In this document: positions 1 through 9,193 of the stretch, one piece after another
Position numbering within the stretch: the first letter of the stretch is position 1
Layout of the letters: every line of letters begins with the position of its first letter
Assembly: GCF_000737335.2 (NCBI RefSeq)
Contig: NZ_JMCC02000006.1
Location: forward strand, 61,026-125,025
Length of the DNA stretch: 64,000 nucleotides
Direction: 5' to 3'
Source of the DNA: Enhygromyxa salina
GTDB lineage: Bacteria; Myxococcota_A; Polyangia; Nannocystales; Nannocystaceae
The notes under the pieces: model-generated
Databases searched by the model: none
Told to the model about the DNA's origin: nothing
Seen by the model: the letters and a program-made list of their open reading frames with translations, nothing else
Translations under genes and position numbers: made by a program

Positions 1-804
1 GCCCATGCGAAACGCGAGGCCGCCAAGCTCGGGTACATCGAAGAAATTGAGATACGGGATGCCCAGCACCTCCGGCCCAACCAAGCGCTCCATGAGCTCC
101 CACGCGAACGGGCCGCTCAGATCCAGGCACGCGTGCGTGGCTTCCAGATCAACGATCTCGACCGCCTCGCCCGGCGTGATCGCGTCGCGCAAGAACTCGC
201 AGAGCTCGGCTTGGGTTGGCCCCTCGACGAACAGCACGAAGTCGTCATCGTCGGCGGCCGCGTGGACGTCGGCCCAGGCGTGGCCCTGCGGATCCATGAA
301 CAACGTGTGCAGGATCTGCCCGCTGCGAATGAACACATCGCGGGAGCTGAGGCGATCGATCAAGTCGAACGCCGCCGGCCCCTGGACCCGAACGCGGCGA
401 AGCTCGGGCTCGCTCACCAGGGCAACCCGACGCCGGAGCGCCTCGCAGTCGCGCGCTAGCGGTGACGGATCGTCAGCCGCAAACTGCAGCTTGGCGCCAG
501 CAGGCTCCGCGTCGCGGGTCTCGAGCGCGTGGTCCAACACCGCCTGAGCCAGCGTGCCCAGCGTGCGCAACGCTTGGCGGCTCTCGGGCGTGTCGCCAAC
601 CCGGACCCGTCGCCGACGCTCGATCTCCACGGCGAGGTCGACCGCGTCGACCGAGTCGAGCCCGAGCCCGGATCCGAACAGCACGACGTCGGGATCGATC
701 TGCGCGGGCGGCAGCGGAACCCGCAGACGCTCGACCAGGATCGCCCGCAGCTCGTCGAGGATCTCGTGGCGCAGCGTGATGATCTCTTGCTCGCTCGCGG
801 TCAT
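1..804 (-). CDS. ACP-GcvT/YgfZ-like fusion protein, partial
   Basis: The gene is open at the left window edge, so its C-terminus is missing; 268 codons are visible. Residues 1 to about 95 form an acyl carrier protein domain with the phosphopantetheine attachment motif GLDSVDAVDL (Ser near residue 52). From about residue 110 the sequence resembles the folate-binding GcvT/YgfZ fold, with a segment like VQGPAAFDLIDRLSSRDV and later LDLSGPFAWELMERL. The ATG at 804 overlaps the stop of the upstream ketosynthase gene by 4 bp (ATGA), so the two are probably translationally coupled. I infer that the ACP carries an acyl or aryl chain made by the neighbouring ketosynthase. The role of the GcvT-like half is unknown; it could bind folate or simply act as a scaffold. 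Confidence 0.7.
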   Translation of the reverse strand, partial: MTASEQEIITLRHEILDELRAILVERLRVPLPPAQIDPDVVLFGSGLGLDSVDAVDLAVEIERRRRVRVGDTPESRQALRTLGTLAQAVLDHALETRDAEPAGAKLQFAADDPSPLARDCEALRRRVALVSEPELRRVRVQGPAAFDLIDRLSSRDVFIRSGQILHTLFMDPQGHAWADVHAAADDDDFVLFVEGPTQAELCEFLRDAITPGEAVEIVDLEATHACLDLSGPFAWELMERLVGPEVLGIPYLNFFDVPELGGLAFRMG

Positions 805-2819
805 GGGTCCGCGACACGATCGCACACGATCCGCGGGTCGTGTGCCTCCAACGCGATCGCACACGAGAGCGCACCCGGCTGCTGATCCACGATGAGCGCC
901 CGCTCGATCTCCCCCGCCTGGATCGCCGCGCAAGCCCGCGCGACCGCGATCTGGCTCAGCAGCGGATCTGGCTGTTCACCCGCCCGCGGCCCCCAGCTGG
1001 CGCGGGCCGAGCTCGCGTCCCAGCCTGCGCGCTCGAGCGCTTGTCGCTTCGCCTGCGCGCCCGCGGCCGCTGGCGCGAACCCATGCGCCACCACCCGCAC
1101 CGCCCGACTCGAGCCAGCTTGCGGTTGAACGTTCAGCGCCAAGCCGACCGCGTTGGCCTGCTGAAGATCCCCACACAGCTCACCCGCGAGCATCGTCTGC
1201 GCCGCGCCCTCGCGGATCGCCTCGACGGCATGCACCAACGCCACCAGCCCCGCGCATCGACCCTCCGTGCACACCCCAAACGGCCCGCGCAGCCCCAAGC
1301 CCGAAGCCGAAGCCGACGCTGGGTGCCCCAAGAAGGTCTGCGTGAAGATGTTGGCGCTCGCGCCGTACAGCCCCTGGCGGGCGTACTCGGCGGCCAAGAG
1401 CTGCGTCTGCACCCTCGACACCTGCGCTTGACCCACGAACAGCCCCGTCGGTGCTCGCCGCGACGGTCGCAGGCCGGCCGCGCGCAGGGCCTCGCCAAGC
1501 GCCACGCACAGCGCCACGCTCCAAGGCTCGAGCGCGCGCAGGTCGACGCCCCGGATCGCCCGGCGCGGATCCACACGGGCGACCCAGGCTGGATCGACGA
1601 CCGCGACTCCACAGATATAGACCTCGCGCCGCGCTGGCTTGGATGTGGGATCGGGCTTGGGATCGGGCTTGGGTTCGGGCGGGGGCCCCTCGCGGGTCAC
1701 GACCAGCGCCGCGTTCGCTCCACCAAAGCCCGCGTTCACGCTCACCAAGGTCCGCGGCGCACCGGGTCGCGGTCGCGGTCCAACGACATCCGGCGGCGCG
1801 CCGGGTCGGGGATCCGTGAACCCGATCGTGGGTGGGTGGGCGTCGTGATCCAGCGCGATCGTGCTGGCCACCAACTCGACCAGCCCGCACGCACCCTGGG
1901 TGTGCCCAACGAGCGACTTGAGCGACGACACCGCCACGACCTCGCGCCCCAGCCCACGCACGATACCGATCCACTCGGCGCCGTCGTTGGCCGCCGTCCC
2001 CGTCCCGTGGGCGCTGACGTGCTCGACCACGCTCGGATCACAGCCCCCGACCGCCAGCGCAGACGCGATCGCGCGCGCGACCCCGTCGCCCCCTGGATGG
2101 GGCTGGGTTGGGTGATGGGCATCGTTGGCGCTGCCCCACCCCGACACCCGCAGGCCCCCGCCCTGCCCTGCCGGATCCGGCGCGCCCGCGAGCAGCAGCG
2201 CCGCCGCGCCCTCGCCCAGGCTGGTCCCGACCAAATTCGAGAACGGCACACACGGCGCCTCCGCGAGCAGCCCGAGCTGATCGAAGCCGGCGATCACCCG
2301 GGGCGTGATCACATCGCTGCCCACCACCAAGATCCGCGCTGCGTCCCCGCGCGCGATCAGTCGGGCGGCGAGGCCCACCGCCAAGGTCGCGCTCGCGCAG
2401 GCGACCGACACCCCAAACCGTGGCCCGCCCAGCTCGAGCTCGTTGGCCAGCGTGCCCGCGATCGCGTGCATCGACATGTGATGATCTTCGACGTTCGACG
2501 CCCACACCAGCGCGGTCGTGGCCCGGTCCCCCGGCGACAGCCCGGCCACGGCCTGACGCGCCGCGTGGGTTGCCATCGCCAGACACAGCTGCGTCGCGCT
2601 CGAGTCCGGCGCGCTGGTGTGCCGCAGCTCCGGCGCGATCGGGGCGCTGGCAACCCACGCGCCGCGTCCCGGCGGCACGCCAAACCGCGTCGCAGGACAG
2701 ATCCCGGTCGCCCCCGCCTGCATCGCCGCCCACACGTCTGCGGGCGAACAGCCGACCCCACACACAATCCCGACACCGGTGATCCACACGCTCGTCGCGG
2801 CTGCGCCAGATTGCACCAC
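801..2819 (-). CDS. double beta-ketoacyl synthase (KS plus degenerate KS)
   Basis: A 672-residue protein with two thiolase-fold units. The first (about residues 10-360) has all three KS signatures: the nucleophile Cys in SVACASATL (near residue 140), His in HGTGTAANDG (near 265) and His in VGHTQGACG (near 305). The second unit (from about residue 400) begins with YICGVAVVDP and keeps a Cys in FGVCTEGRC, but lacks the HGTGT and GHT histidines, so it resembles a chain-length factor or an inactive KS. A Pro/Lys/Asp-rich linker separates the units. The GTG at 2819 is chosen because it leaves about ten residues before the KS core; the frame stays open further upstream, but that part is antisense to the next gene. 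The stop overlaps the ACP gene. The reaction is presumably decarboxylative condensation on the partner ACP. Confidence 0.75.
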   Translation of the reverse strand: MVQSGAAATSVWITGVGIVCGVGCSPADVWAAMQAGATGICPATRFGVPPGRGAWVASAPIAPELRHTSAPDSSATQLCLAMATHAARQAVAGLSPGDRATTALVWASNVEDHHMSMHAIAGTLANELELGGPRFGVSVACASATLAVGLAARLIARGDAARILVVGSDVITPRVIAGFDQLGLLAEAPCVPFSNLVGTSLGEGAAALLLAGAPDPAGQGGGLRVSGWGSANDAHHPTQPHPGGDGVARAIASALAVGGCDPSVVEHVSAHGTGTAANDGAEWIGIVRGLGREVVAVSSLKSLVGHTQGACGLVELVASTIALDHDAHPPTIGFTDPRPGAPPDVVGPRPRPGAPRTLVSVNAGFGGANAALVVTREGPPPEPKPDPKPDPTSKPARREVYICGVAVVDPAWVARVDPRRAIRGVDLRALEPWSVALCVALGEALRAAGLRPSRRAPTGLFVGQAQVSRVQTQLLAAEYARQGLYGASANIFTQTFLGHPASASASGLGLRGPFGVCTEGRCAGLVALVHAVEAIREGAAQTMLAGELCGDLQQANAVGLALNVQPQAGSSRAVRVVAHGFAPAAAGAQAKRQALERAGWDASSARASWGPRAGEQPDPLLSQIAVARACAAIQAGEIERALIVDQQPGALSCAIALEAHDPRIVCDRVADP

Positions 2820-2849
2820 GGGCGCCCAGGATGGTAGCAGGGGATCAGC

Positions 2850-4637
2850 ATGGCGGATAGCTTCGAGGTTGCGATCCTGGGCGGAGGTCTGGCGGCGCAG
2901 TGCCTCGCACGACACTTGCGGCGATCTGGCGTGACCGGGCCGATCGTCGTGATCGATCGCGGCCCGCTGCCGATCCCCGCGGCCACGCTCAAGCTCGGCG
3001 AGTCCACGGTCGAGGCCGGCGCGTGGTACCTGGGCCAGCGGCTTGGCCTGCACGATCGCCTGCTCGCCGAGCACGAGATGAAATTTGGCCTGCGCTTCTT
3101 CTTCAGCGCGGGCAACAACGACGACGTTGGCGAGCGCCTCGAGCTTGGCCCGCAGCACGCAGAGCGCTTTCGTCGGGGCCTGCGTCCACCCGCCTACCAG
3201 CTGCACCGCGGCCGCCTCGAGCACATGTTGACCCGGCTCAACGAAGCTGACGACGTCAGCATGCTGCCCCATACCCAGGTCGGTAAGATCACGCTGGCGA
3301 CCGACAGCGGCCACCACCGCGTCGCGCTGGAAGACCAGACCACCGGCCGCGCCCACACGATCCACGCGCGCTGGCTGATCGACGCCAGCGGCCGCGCCGG
3401 GCTCTTGACCCGACCCGAGCAGCTGCGACGTCCGCTCGCCCATCGGGTCCGCGTCGCGCATGGCTGGGTCGCGGGGCGCATCGACCCCGAGCACTGGACC
3501 CACAACGAAGCGTTCACGCAGCGCATCGAGCCCGATCTGCGCTGGCGCAGCACCGTCCACCTGATCGGGCCGGGCTACTCGATCTGGATGATCCCCGTCG
3601 ACAGACACATCACCTCGATCGGCGTGGTCGCGCGGCCCGAAGGCGGCGCCCTCGACCAGGTCACGGACGCGACCACCCTGCGCCGCTGGCTCGAGCACCG
3701 CGAGCCGCAGCTCGCGGCCACGATCGCCCGCAACGCATGGATCAACGGACCCCACATTGGCAACGTCCAAGCCCACGTCTCGCGGGTGGTCGTCTCGCCG
3801 CGGCGGTTTGGCGTGTGCGGGGAGTCGGCCGCCCACCTCGATCCCCTGTATTCGTCGGGCTTCGATCTGCTGGCGATCGCCAACGAGCTGATCGTCGCCA
3901 CGATCCTCGACGACACGAAGGCGCGCCCCCTCGCGCCGATCTGCGAGCAGCGAAACGTCGTGTTCGCCCAGGTCACCCGGCAGTTGTTGAGCGTCTACGC
4001 AGACGCCTACCGCCTGCTCGACGCCCCGCGCATCGCAACCCACAAGATCACCTGGGACATCGCCACCTACCTGGGCTACCTCGCGCCGTTGATCATGTCG
4101 GGCACCTTTGGCGAGGCCACGCCGCTCGCGGATCACGTCGAGATCGCCGCCCGCGTGGTCCGGCTCAACCGCCGCATGCAGGAGCTGTTTACCAGCTGGC
4201 GGGCGCGCGCGGGGCTTGCCCCCCACGAGGTTCCCGCGGTCAACCTGGCCCACCTGCCCCCGGTCGCCAGCTGCTTTGCAAGGCTGGGCGACATGGCCCC
4301 CAGCGATCCACCGGCCCGCTGGCGGCAGCTGTTGCAGGACAACCTGCGGCTCCTCGAAGATCAGGCGATCGCTACTTTTTTGGACGCGGTCGCCGACCTC
4401 GGGCTCCCGCTCCCAGACGGGCCGATCAACGCCCACGCGATCAGCCTCGATCCCCGGGCGTGGGCCGCAGACGGGCTGATCCGCGCCGCCCCGCTCGACC
4501 ACGAAGCCGCCCGCGCGGCCGCCCAGCGCGTCAGCGCGACCCGCCGCGGCATGTCGGGCAACGGCTCGCTCAGTCCACCTTTGGAACTCGAGCCAGAAAC
4601 ACGATCCCCGTCACCAGCAGACCAATCCCGGGAGTGA
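2850..4637 (+). CDS. FAD-dependent oxidoreductase, tryptophan halogenase family
   Basis: A 595-residue flavoprotein. The N-terminal GGGLAAQCLARHL (residues 11-23) is a Rossmann FAD-binding loop. LGESTVE (near residue 50) is the GEST motif of flavin-dependent halogenases and related monooxygenases. LIDASGRAG and the stretch YSIWMIPVDR follow; the latter sits where halogenases have WxWxIP but keeps only one Trp, so halogenation is uncertain. Hydroxylation or dehydrogenation of a carrier-bound substrate is as likely. A good ribosome site (AGGGG) precedes the ATG. The gene is divergent from the KS gene with a 30-bp gap, so the three genes probably belong to one small biosynthetic locus. The last 68 bp overlap the convergent lipoprotein gene. 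Confidence 0.7.
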   Translation: MADSFEVAILGGGLAAQCLARHLRRSGVTGPIVVIDRGPLPIPAATLKLGESTVEAGAWYLGQRLGLHDRLLAEHEMKFGLRFFFSAGNNDDVGERLELGPQHAERFRRGLRPPAYQLHRGRLEHMLTRLNEADDVSMLPHTQVGKITLATDSGHHRVALEDQTTGRAHTIHARWLIDASGRAGLLTRPEQLRRPLAHRVRVAHGWVAGRIDPEHWTHNEAFTQRIEPDLRWRSTVHLIGPGYSIWMIPVDRHITSIGVVARPEGGALDQVTDATTLRRWLEHREPQLAATIARNAWINGPHIGNVQAHVSRVVVSPRRFGVCGESAAHLDPLYSSGFDLLAIANELIVATILDDTKARPLAPICEQRNVVFAQVTRQLLSVYADAYRLLDAPRIATHKITWDIATYLGYLAPLIMSGTFGEATPLADHVEIAARVVRLNRRMQELFTSWRARAGLAPHEVPAVNLAHLPPVASCFARLGDMAPSDPPARWRQLLQDNLRLLEDQAIATFLDAVADLGLPLPDGPINAHAISLDPRAWAADGLIRAAPLDHEAARAAAQRVSATRRGMSGNGSLSPPLELEPETRSPSPADQSRE

Positions 4638-5793
4638 CCGGGATCGACCCAAGGCCAAAGGTGAACACCCCCGCCGCAGTGCCGCCGAGGATCAACACGA
4701 TCCCGATCCCCAGCATCGCGCCGCCGCCACGTCGGGTTCGCTGGGCCCGGGCCCGCTGCTCGGCCGTCCACGGCGGCGGCGCGGCGCTCAGGATGTCCCG
4801 GCGCAGCGCGACCACCCGGCGCGCACGCGTCGAGTTCAGCAGCACCTCTTCCCCCCTGGAAGCCTTCACAAAATAGATCTCGGGCGCGAGGTTCCTGATC
4901 TTCACATACGCCCATTGACCAATGAATTGCTCGATCGGCGCGGCGCGGACAAAGACCTCTTCGGGCGGCAGCTGGGGGCCCGCCAGCTCGTAGCTTGGCA
5001 GCGCGCCTTCGGAGCCAGGCTGCTGCACGCCCGGCTCGGCGGGCGGAGGACTCGACGCTGGCATCGTGGGCGCCGCGGTCGGGTCGCCCGGCTGCCCCAT
5101 CGCGGGTCCCGTCTCCCCGGCTTCGTCGTCGGGCAACACCGGCGGTCCTTCGGCTGCGCGCGCGAGCAGGCGATTGGACCGGGTCGCAAACTCGGCCATC
5201 ACCAAGCCCGGGTCCTGACGCTCGAGTCGCCAGCTGAGATGGTTGGCTGCCCGGCGCAGGCGCTTGCGCGACGCCGCGGGCGTCCCCACGCTCTCGCTGA
5301 GCTGCTCGAAGATGTCGCACACCTGCAGCGGAAGCCGCGGCTCGTCACGCAGCACCTGCAACAGATCATCGTTGTTGCCCTCGGCCATGCTCTCTACCTG
5401 CGAGAGCGAGCCAAGCACCGAGGCGTCGATGTCGACCGCGCTCCGGCGAATGATCTTTTGCAGCTCGGGATCCTCGGGGCCGAGCTCGTGGGCTGCCCCC
5501 GCGACCAGCATCGTGCGCAGGTACTCCTGCAGCTGCAGGTCGTGGTGGCGAACCATCGCGGACGCGTGCCCGGTGCGCGCGCCCAAGCCTTGGTAGTCCT
5601 CGTGGTAGCGAAAGTCCTTCGTGCCCTCGAGCAGCGCCTGGAGTCGATCGAGCTCCCGCGCGCGACCGCCGGTGCCCGCGCTGGGCCCCGCGCTCGAAGC
5701 TTGCGAGGCCGCGCACCCGCTCGAGGCCGCGCCGACCACGGTCAGCCCGCCCTGCACCAAGAACTTTCGTCGGTCGATCTGGCTGCCACGCAT
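4570..5793 (-). CDS. Tat-type lipoprotein with two C-terminal membrane segments, unknown function
   Basis: A 407-residue protein that I do not recognise beyond its export signals. From the ATG at 5793 it reads MRGSQIDRRKFLVQGG followed by SSGCAAS, i.e. a twin-arginine motif plus a lipobox-like Cys. The frame is open 20 codons further upstream, but that would bury the Tat signal. The middle is rich in charged residues and Pro/Ala. Two hydrophobic segments lie near the C-terminus (GGAMLGIGIVLILGG and IGLLVTGIVFLA). It is probably anchored in the cell envelope. The 3' end overlaps the convergent FAD enzyme gene by 68 bp. Confidence 0.6.
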   Translation of the reverse strand: MRGSQIDRRKFLVQGGLTVVGAASSGCAASQASSAGPSAGTGGRARELDRLQALLEGTKDFRYHEDYQGLGARTGHASAMVRHHDLQLQEYLRTMLVAGAAHELGPEDPELQKIIRRSAVDIDASVLGSLSQVESMAEGNNDDLLQVLRDEPRLPLQVCDIFEQLSESVGTPAASRKRLRRAANHLSWRLERQDPGLVMAEFATRSNRLLARAAEGPPVLPDDEAGETGPAMGQPGDPTAAPTMPASSPPPAEPGVQQPGSEGALPSYELAGPQLPPEEVFVRAAPIEQFIGQWAYVKIRNLAPEIYFVKASRGEEVLLNSTRARRVVALRRDILSAAPPPWTAEQRARAQRTRRGGGAMLGIGIVLILGGTAAGVFTFGLGSIPVTPGIGLLVTGIVFLARVPKVD

Positions 5794-5901
5794 GTCCCGC
5801 GAGCATGCCACGCCCGCGCGCGGATCAGGCCAAAATGAGCGCGCATCAGCCACGCCGCCGAAAATGATCGATCCCGGCCCTCACGGCACCCCCCCGGGCA
5901 T

Positions 5902-7854
5902 ATGTCCCACCTCGCGCCATCCACCCTCGCGGTCCTCTCGCTCGCCCTCGCCACCCTCCCCGCCTGCGGCCAGGGCCCGGCGCCCGAGAACGGCCCCCTC
6001 GCTGGCGGCGACGCCGAGTGGTCCGAGGCGCCCATTCCCCAGCCTGGCGGCAACGGCGAGCCCGGCAGCGACCCCACCACCGCAGGTGACTCCGGCGGCA
6101 CGGGCGATCCAGGCGGGGGCGACGACTGGAACGGGGACGGCGGCGATGGCGACGGCGATGCCGGCGACGGCGATGGCGACGGCGATGGCGATGGCGACGG
6201 CGACGGCGACGGCGACGGCGACACCCTGTTCGACTGCATCAGCCCCGAAGACCCAACCGCATGCGGCGTCGAGCCGCTGATCTGCGAGGCGTTCCCGTGG
6301 ACCGACGGGCTTGGCGAGCCGCCGCCCATGACCCCAGCGTGCTGCATCGACGAAGACTGCGGCTGCGTCGACGGCTTGTGCACCGCCGCGGCGTGCACCG
6401 CCGACGGGTTTTGCGACTGCAACTGTCAGCTCGACGAAGACCCCGACTGCCTCGTCGACAGCTGCGCGATGCCAGCTCACGTCGCCGACGAGCCCGACGC
6501 CGCCTGCCCCGACTCGCTCGACCCCGTCGTGCTCTACATGAGCAACGACGACAGCAACTCGCAGGCCTCGCCAACCTTCGTGCGCCGCATGGTCGCCGAC
6601 AACTTCGTGGTCCCGGCCTCGCGCGTGCGCGTTCACGAATTCCTGAACTACTACGATCTCAGCTACAGCAAGACGACCAGCGATCCGCTCGACGTTGGCG
6701 TTCAGATGCGCCGGACCAAGGCCGAGACCGGTGAGTTCACGCTGTTGCTCTACGCCCAGGGCAAGCACCTCGATCCCAAGGACCGGCCGCCCTTCAACCT
6801 GGTCTACACCCTGGACATGTCGGGCTCGATGAGCGGCGAGCCGATCGAGCTCTTGATCGACACCGTGACCGCGACGGCGGGGCAATTGCGCGCCGGCGAC
6901 AAAATTTCGCTGCTTGGCTGGGACACCGAGCAATCGATTCTCCTCAACGGCTACGCGGTCACCGGTCCCAACGACCCTGTGCTCATGAACGCGATCGCCC
7001 AGATCGAGTCCGGCGGCGGCACCAACTTGCACGATGGCTTGGTCACCGGCTACGCCCTCGCCAACCAGCACTACATCGAGGGCGGCATCAACCGGGTGTT
7101 CCTCGTCAGCGACGGTGGGGCCAACGCCGGCATCACCGACATCGACCTGATCGCCGCCGAGGCCAGCGACTCGAACGGCGAAGGCATCTACCTGATCGGG
7201 GTCGGCGTCAGTACAGCCGGCGGCTACAACGACCAGCTGATGGACGACGTCACCGACGCAGGCAAGGGCGCGTACCTGTTCGTCGACAGCGAAGCCGAGG
7301 CCCAGCGCATGTTTGCCGACCCCGAGCGGTTCCTGGCCAACACCACGATCGCCGCACGCGACGTCCAGATGGAGCTGACGATGCCCTGGTACTTTGGCAT
7401 CAAGGAGTTCCACGGCGAGGAGTACAGCGCCGATCCAGCCGAGGTCGAGCCCCAGCACCTCGCGGCCAACGACGCGATGAGCTTTCACCAGGTCATCCAG
7501 ACCTGTGATCCCGACGCGCCCCACCAGCTCGACACGATCAAGGCCAAGGCCACCTACCTCGATCCGATCACCTTCGAGGAGCTGAGCGACGAGTACGTCG
7601 TCACCCTCGCCGATCTCGTGAGCGCCGACGCCTCACAACTGTACAAAGGTGACGTGGTCGTCAACTTCGCCAAATCGTTCATCGCAATCTCGGCGATGAT
7701 CGACGCCCAGCAATACGCCGACGCGATCGGCACCGCCGACGCCATGGTCGGGTGGCTGCAGCAGGCCGCCGAGGACCTCGACGACGCCGAAATCGCCGAC
7801 ATGGTCGAGGTCATGAGCGACTACGCGACCGTGCTCACACAAAAGTACGGGTGA
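5902..7854 (+). CDS. VWA-domain lipoprotein with Gly-Asp repeat
   Basis: A 650-residue envelope protein. The signal peptide ends in a lipobox (TLPACGQG). Residues of about 75-112 are an almost pure Gly-Asp run encoded by repeated ggcgatggcgac units. A Cys-rich stretch (near residues 113-195) follows. Next is a VWA N-terminal domain (FVRRMVADNF, VHEFLNYYDLSY), then a VWA domain with the MIDAS motif DMSGSMSG (near residue 305) and the C-terminal domain that usually follows VWA in the YfbK family. MIDAS sites bind a divalent metal and mediate protein contacts. It is likely displayed on the outer membrane. The acidic Gly-Asp run could bind calcium or act as a spacer; this is inference. Confidence 0.8.
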   Translation: MSHLAPSTLAVLSLALATLPACGQGPAPENGPLAGGDAEWSEAPIPQPGGNGEPGSDPTTAGDSGGTGDPGGGDDWNGDGGDGDGDAGDGDGDGDGDGDGDGDGDGDTLFDCISPEDPTACGVEPLICEAFPWTDGLGEPPPMTPACCIDEDCGCVDGLCTAAACTADGFCDCNCQLDEDPDCLVDSCAMPAHVADEPDAACPDSLDPVVLYMSNDDSNSQASPTFVRRMVADNFVVPASRVRVHEFLNYYDLSYSKTTSDPLDVGVQMRRTKAETGEFTLLLYAQGKHLDPKDRPPFNLVYTLDMSGSMSGEPIELLIDTVTATAGQLRAGDKISLLGWDTEQSILLNGYAVTGPNDPVLMNAIAQIESGGGTNLHDGLVTGYALANQHYIEGGINRVFLVSDGGANAGITDIDLIAAEASDSNGEGIYLIGVGVSTAGGYNDQLMDDVTDAGKGAYLFVDSEAEAQRMFADPERFLANTTIAARDVQMELTMPWYFGIKEFHGEEYSADPAEVEPQHLAANDAMSFHQVIQTCDPDAPHQLDTIKAKATYLDPITFEELSDEYVVTLADLVSADASQLYKGDVVVNFAKSFIAISAMIDAQQYADAIGTADAMVGWLQQAAEDLDDAEIADMVEVMSDYATVLTQKYG

Positions 7855-7915
7855 ACGAATCGGCGAATGGGGCTAAAATACCCGCGCTCGAGCGCGTCGG
7901 GCTATTGTGCACCCC

Positions 7916-8545
7916 ATGTCGAGTCCCCCCGACCCCAACAAATTGCGCGAGGGTGAGGCAGCAGCAACCGAGGCATTCCGCAGGTTGCTGCGCGCGCACA
8001 TCTGCGGCTATTTCAACAAAGAGAGCCAGGTTCACGACGTCACCCAAGACGCGCTGTTGGACCTGCTCGCCAAGCTCGAGGCGGGCGCCGAGCCCAAGCA
8101 GCCCGAATACTGGGCACTCAATGCAGCGAATAACGCCGTACGCCGGGAGCTAACGCGGTTGCGGCGGCACGCCATCGAGTACCAATCGCAGGTCCATGGG
8201 TTTGCCCCCGACAACGGCGCCGACCACGCTGAGCTCATCGACGCCCGCGAGGACCTGCGCAAAATCAACGCGCTATTGGCTGACTGCGAGGAGGTGCCAC
8301 TGCGCGCGCTCACGGCCGCCGTGGAGGGTCGCAATCACCGTGAGATAGCGGAAGAGCTGGGCATTAGCCCAGGTGCCGCCCGCATGACCTTGGCGCGTGC
8401 CCGCAGCGAGCTCAGCGAGCGGTTCACGGCGCGCCAGAAGATCGATCATCTGGTGCGGCTGGCCCGGCGGGCCGGGCTCATTGTCGAGCACACCAATGAC
8501 GCCGCAAATGCAGACCCGAACGTCCCCGATTCCTCCTCGTCATGA
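7916..8545 (+). CDS. ECF-like sigma factor
   Basis: A 209-residue protein with the two-domain layout of a group 4 sigma factor. Region 2 (about residues 15-90) contains VHDVTQDALLDLLAKL, equivalent to the DxxQExF helix. Region 4 (about residues 115-170) contains HREIAEELGISPGAARMTLARARSELSERF, a typical recognition helix-turn-helix. The ATG at 7916 is preferred over an in-frame GTG at 7907. No anti-sigma gene is adjacent. The convergent neighbour is a winged-helix regulator, and a VWA lipoprotein lies 60 bp upstream. The target genes are unknown. Confidence 0.75.
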   Translation: MSSPPDPNKLREGEAAATEAFRRLLRAHICGYFNKESQVHDVTQDALLDLLAKLEAGAEPKQPEYWALNAANNAVRRELTRLRRHAIEYQSQVHGFAPDNGADHAELIDAREDLRKINALLADCEEVPLRALTAAVEGRNHREIAEELGISPGAARMTLARARSELSERFTARQKIDHLVRLARRAGLIVEHTNDAANADPNVPDSSSS

Positions 8546-8557
8546 GCTCGTCAGGAG

Positions 8558-8579
8558 CTCGTCAGGAGCGCCTCACGAG
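8558..8579. terminator. hairpin between convergent genes
   Basis: The sequence ctcgtcagg-agcg-cctcacgag forms a 9-bp stem with one mismatch and a 4-base loop. It lies between the stop codons of the sigma factor gene and the winged-helix gene. There is no U tract, so it may stop transcription in both directions only with help. Confidence 0.35.
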
Positions 8580-8583
8580 TTCG

Positions 8584-9003
8584 TCACGCGTGACCGGCAG
8601 CTCGATCGTATGCCAGCACATAGCGCGTCCCCGAGGTCTTGCCGGAGCGCACCAACAACCCTCGGTCGGCCATCTCCGCCAACACTTTTTGCGCCGTCCA
8701 ACGCTCGAGGCCCATATACCGACAAAAAAATCCAGAGGCCAGCTGACGCTCGGGCAGCTGATGGAACACCCGCAAGATCGCGGCCTCCAGTGACTCGCCG
8801 GACTTGACCTCGAGCGCCGTCGAGCGAATCGCATGCGGACGAAGCAACTCACTGATCGTGATTTCTTGCAGCTCCCGGGCGTACGCCCCCTTGGCGATCA
8901 ACGCCTGGAGCTGCTCGATCGTCAGCCCTGGACGTCCGCGCACTGCTTGTATCAACGCGGCACGCCGCGCCTGTTCTGCTAGCACCATTGCAGTTTCGAC
9001 CAT
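8584..9003 (-). CDS. winged-helix DNA-binding protein
   Basis: A 139-residue basic protein. The N-terminal half (MVETAMVLAEQARRAALIQAV and a predicted helix pair) precedes a C-terminal winged-helix-like part with ASGFFCRYMGLERWTAQKVLAEMADRGLLVR followed by a beta wing (GTRYVLAYD). The ATG at 9003 is chosen because AGGA lies about 10 bp upstream; an alternative GTG at 9057 would add 18 residues. It is divergent from the kinase gene at 9194. It could repress itself or that kinase. The family is not firmly identified. Confidence 0.5.
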   Translation of the reverse strand: MVETAMVLAEQARRAALIQAVRGRPGLTIEQLQALIAKGAYARELQEITISELLRPHAIRSTALEVKSGESLEAAILRVFHQLPERQLASGFFCRYMGLERWTAQKVLAEMADRGLLVRSGKTSGTRYVLAYDRAAGHA

Positions 9004-9193
9004 CGTGAGATCCTGCCTTTCGCCCCACAGATGGCAGACTGGTCCCTGATCTGTCACGAGTTAAATGCGACCAGGCATATGTGCATGGTCGCGCCCCACT
9101 GATGTTGCCAATTGCTCGAACGACCAAAGTTGCGCCCAGCCGGGGCCGCCAAGGGATCGCGCGTGGTTCGCATGCTTGTTACCATCTTCATCG

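Noticed and set aside
840..2837. Plus-strand 665-codon frame opposite the ketosynthase
   Set aside because: Extremely Arg-rich and repetitive in composition, with no domain; it is a shadow of the minus-strand gene in GC-rich DNA.
2820..4502. Upstream extension of the ketosynthase frame (would give a 1233-residue protein)
   Set aside because: It is antisense to the FAD enzyme, has no family resemblance and no start signal; the KS fold begins near 2790.
5881..7524. Minus-strand 547-codon frame opposite the VWA gene
   Set aside because: Low-complexity Val/Ala/Gly composition mirrors the Gly-Asp repeat; the plus strand holds a clear VWA protein.
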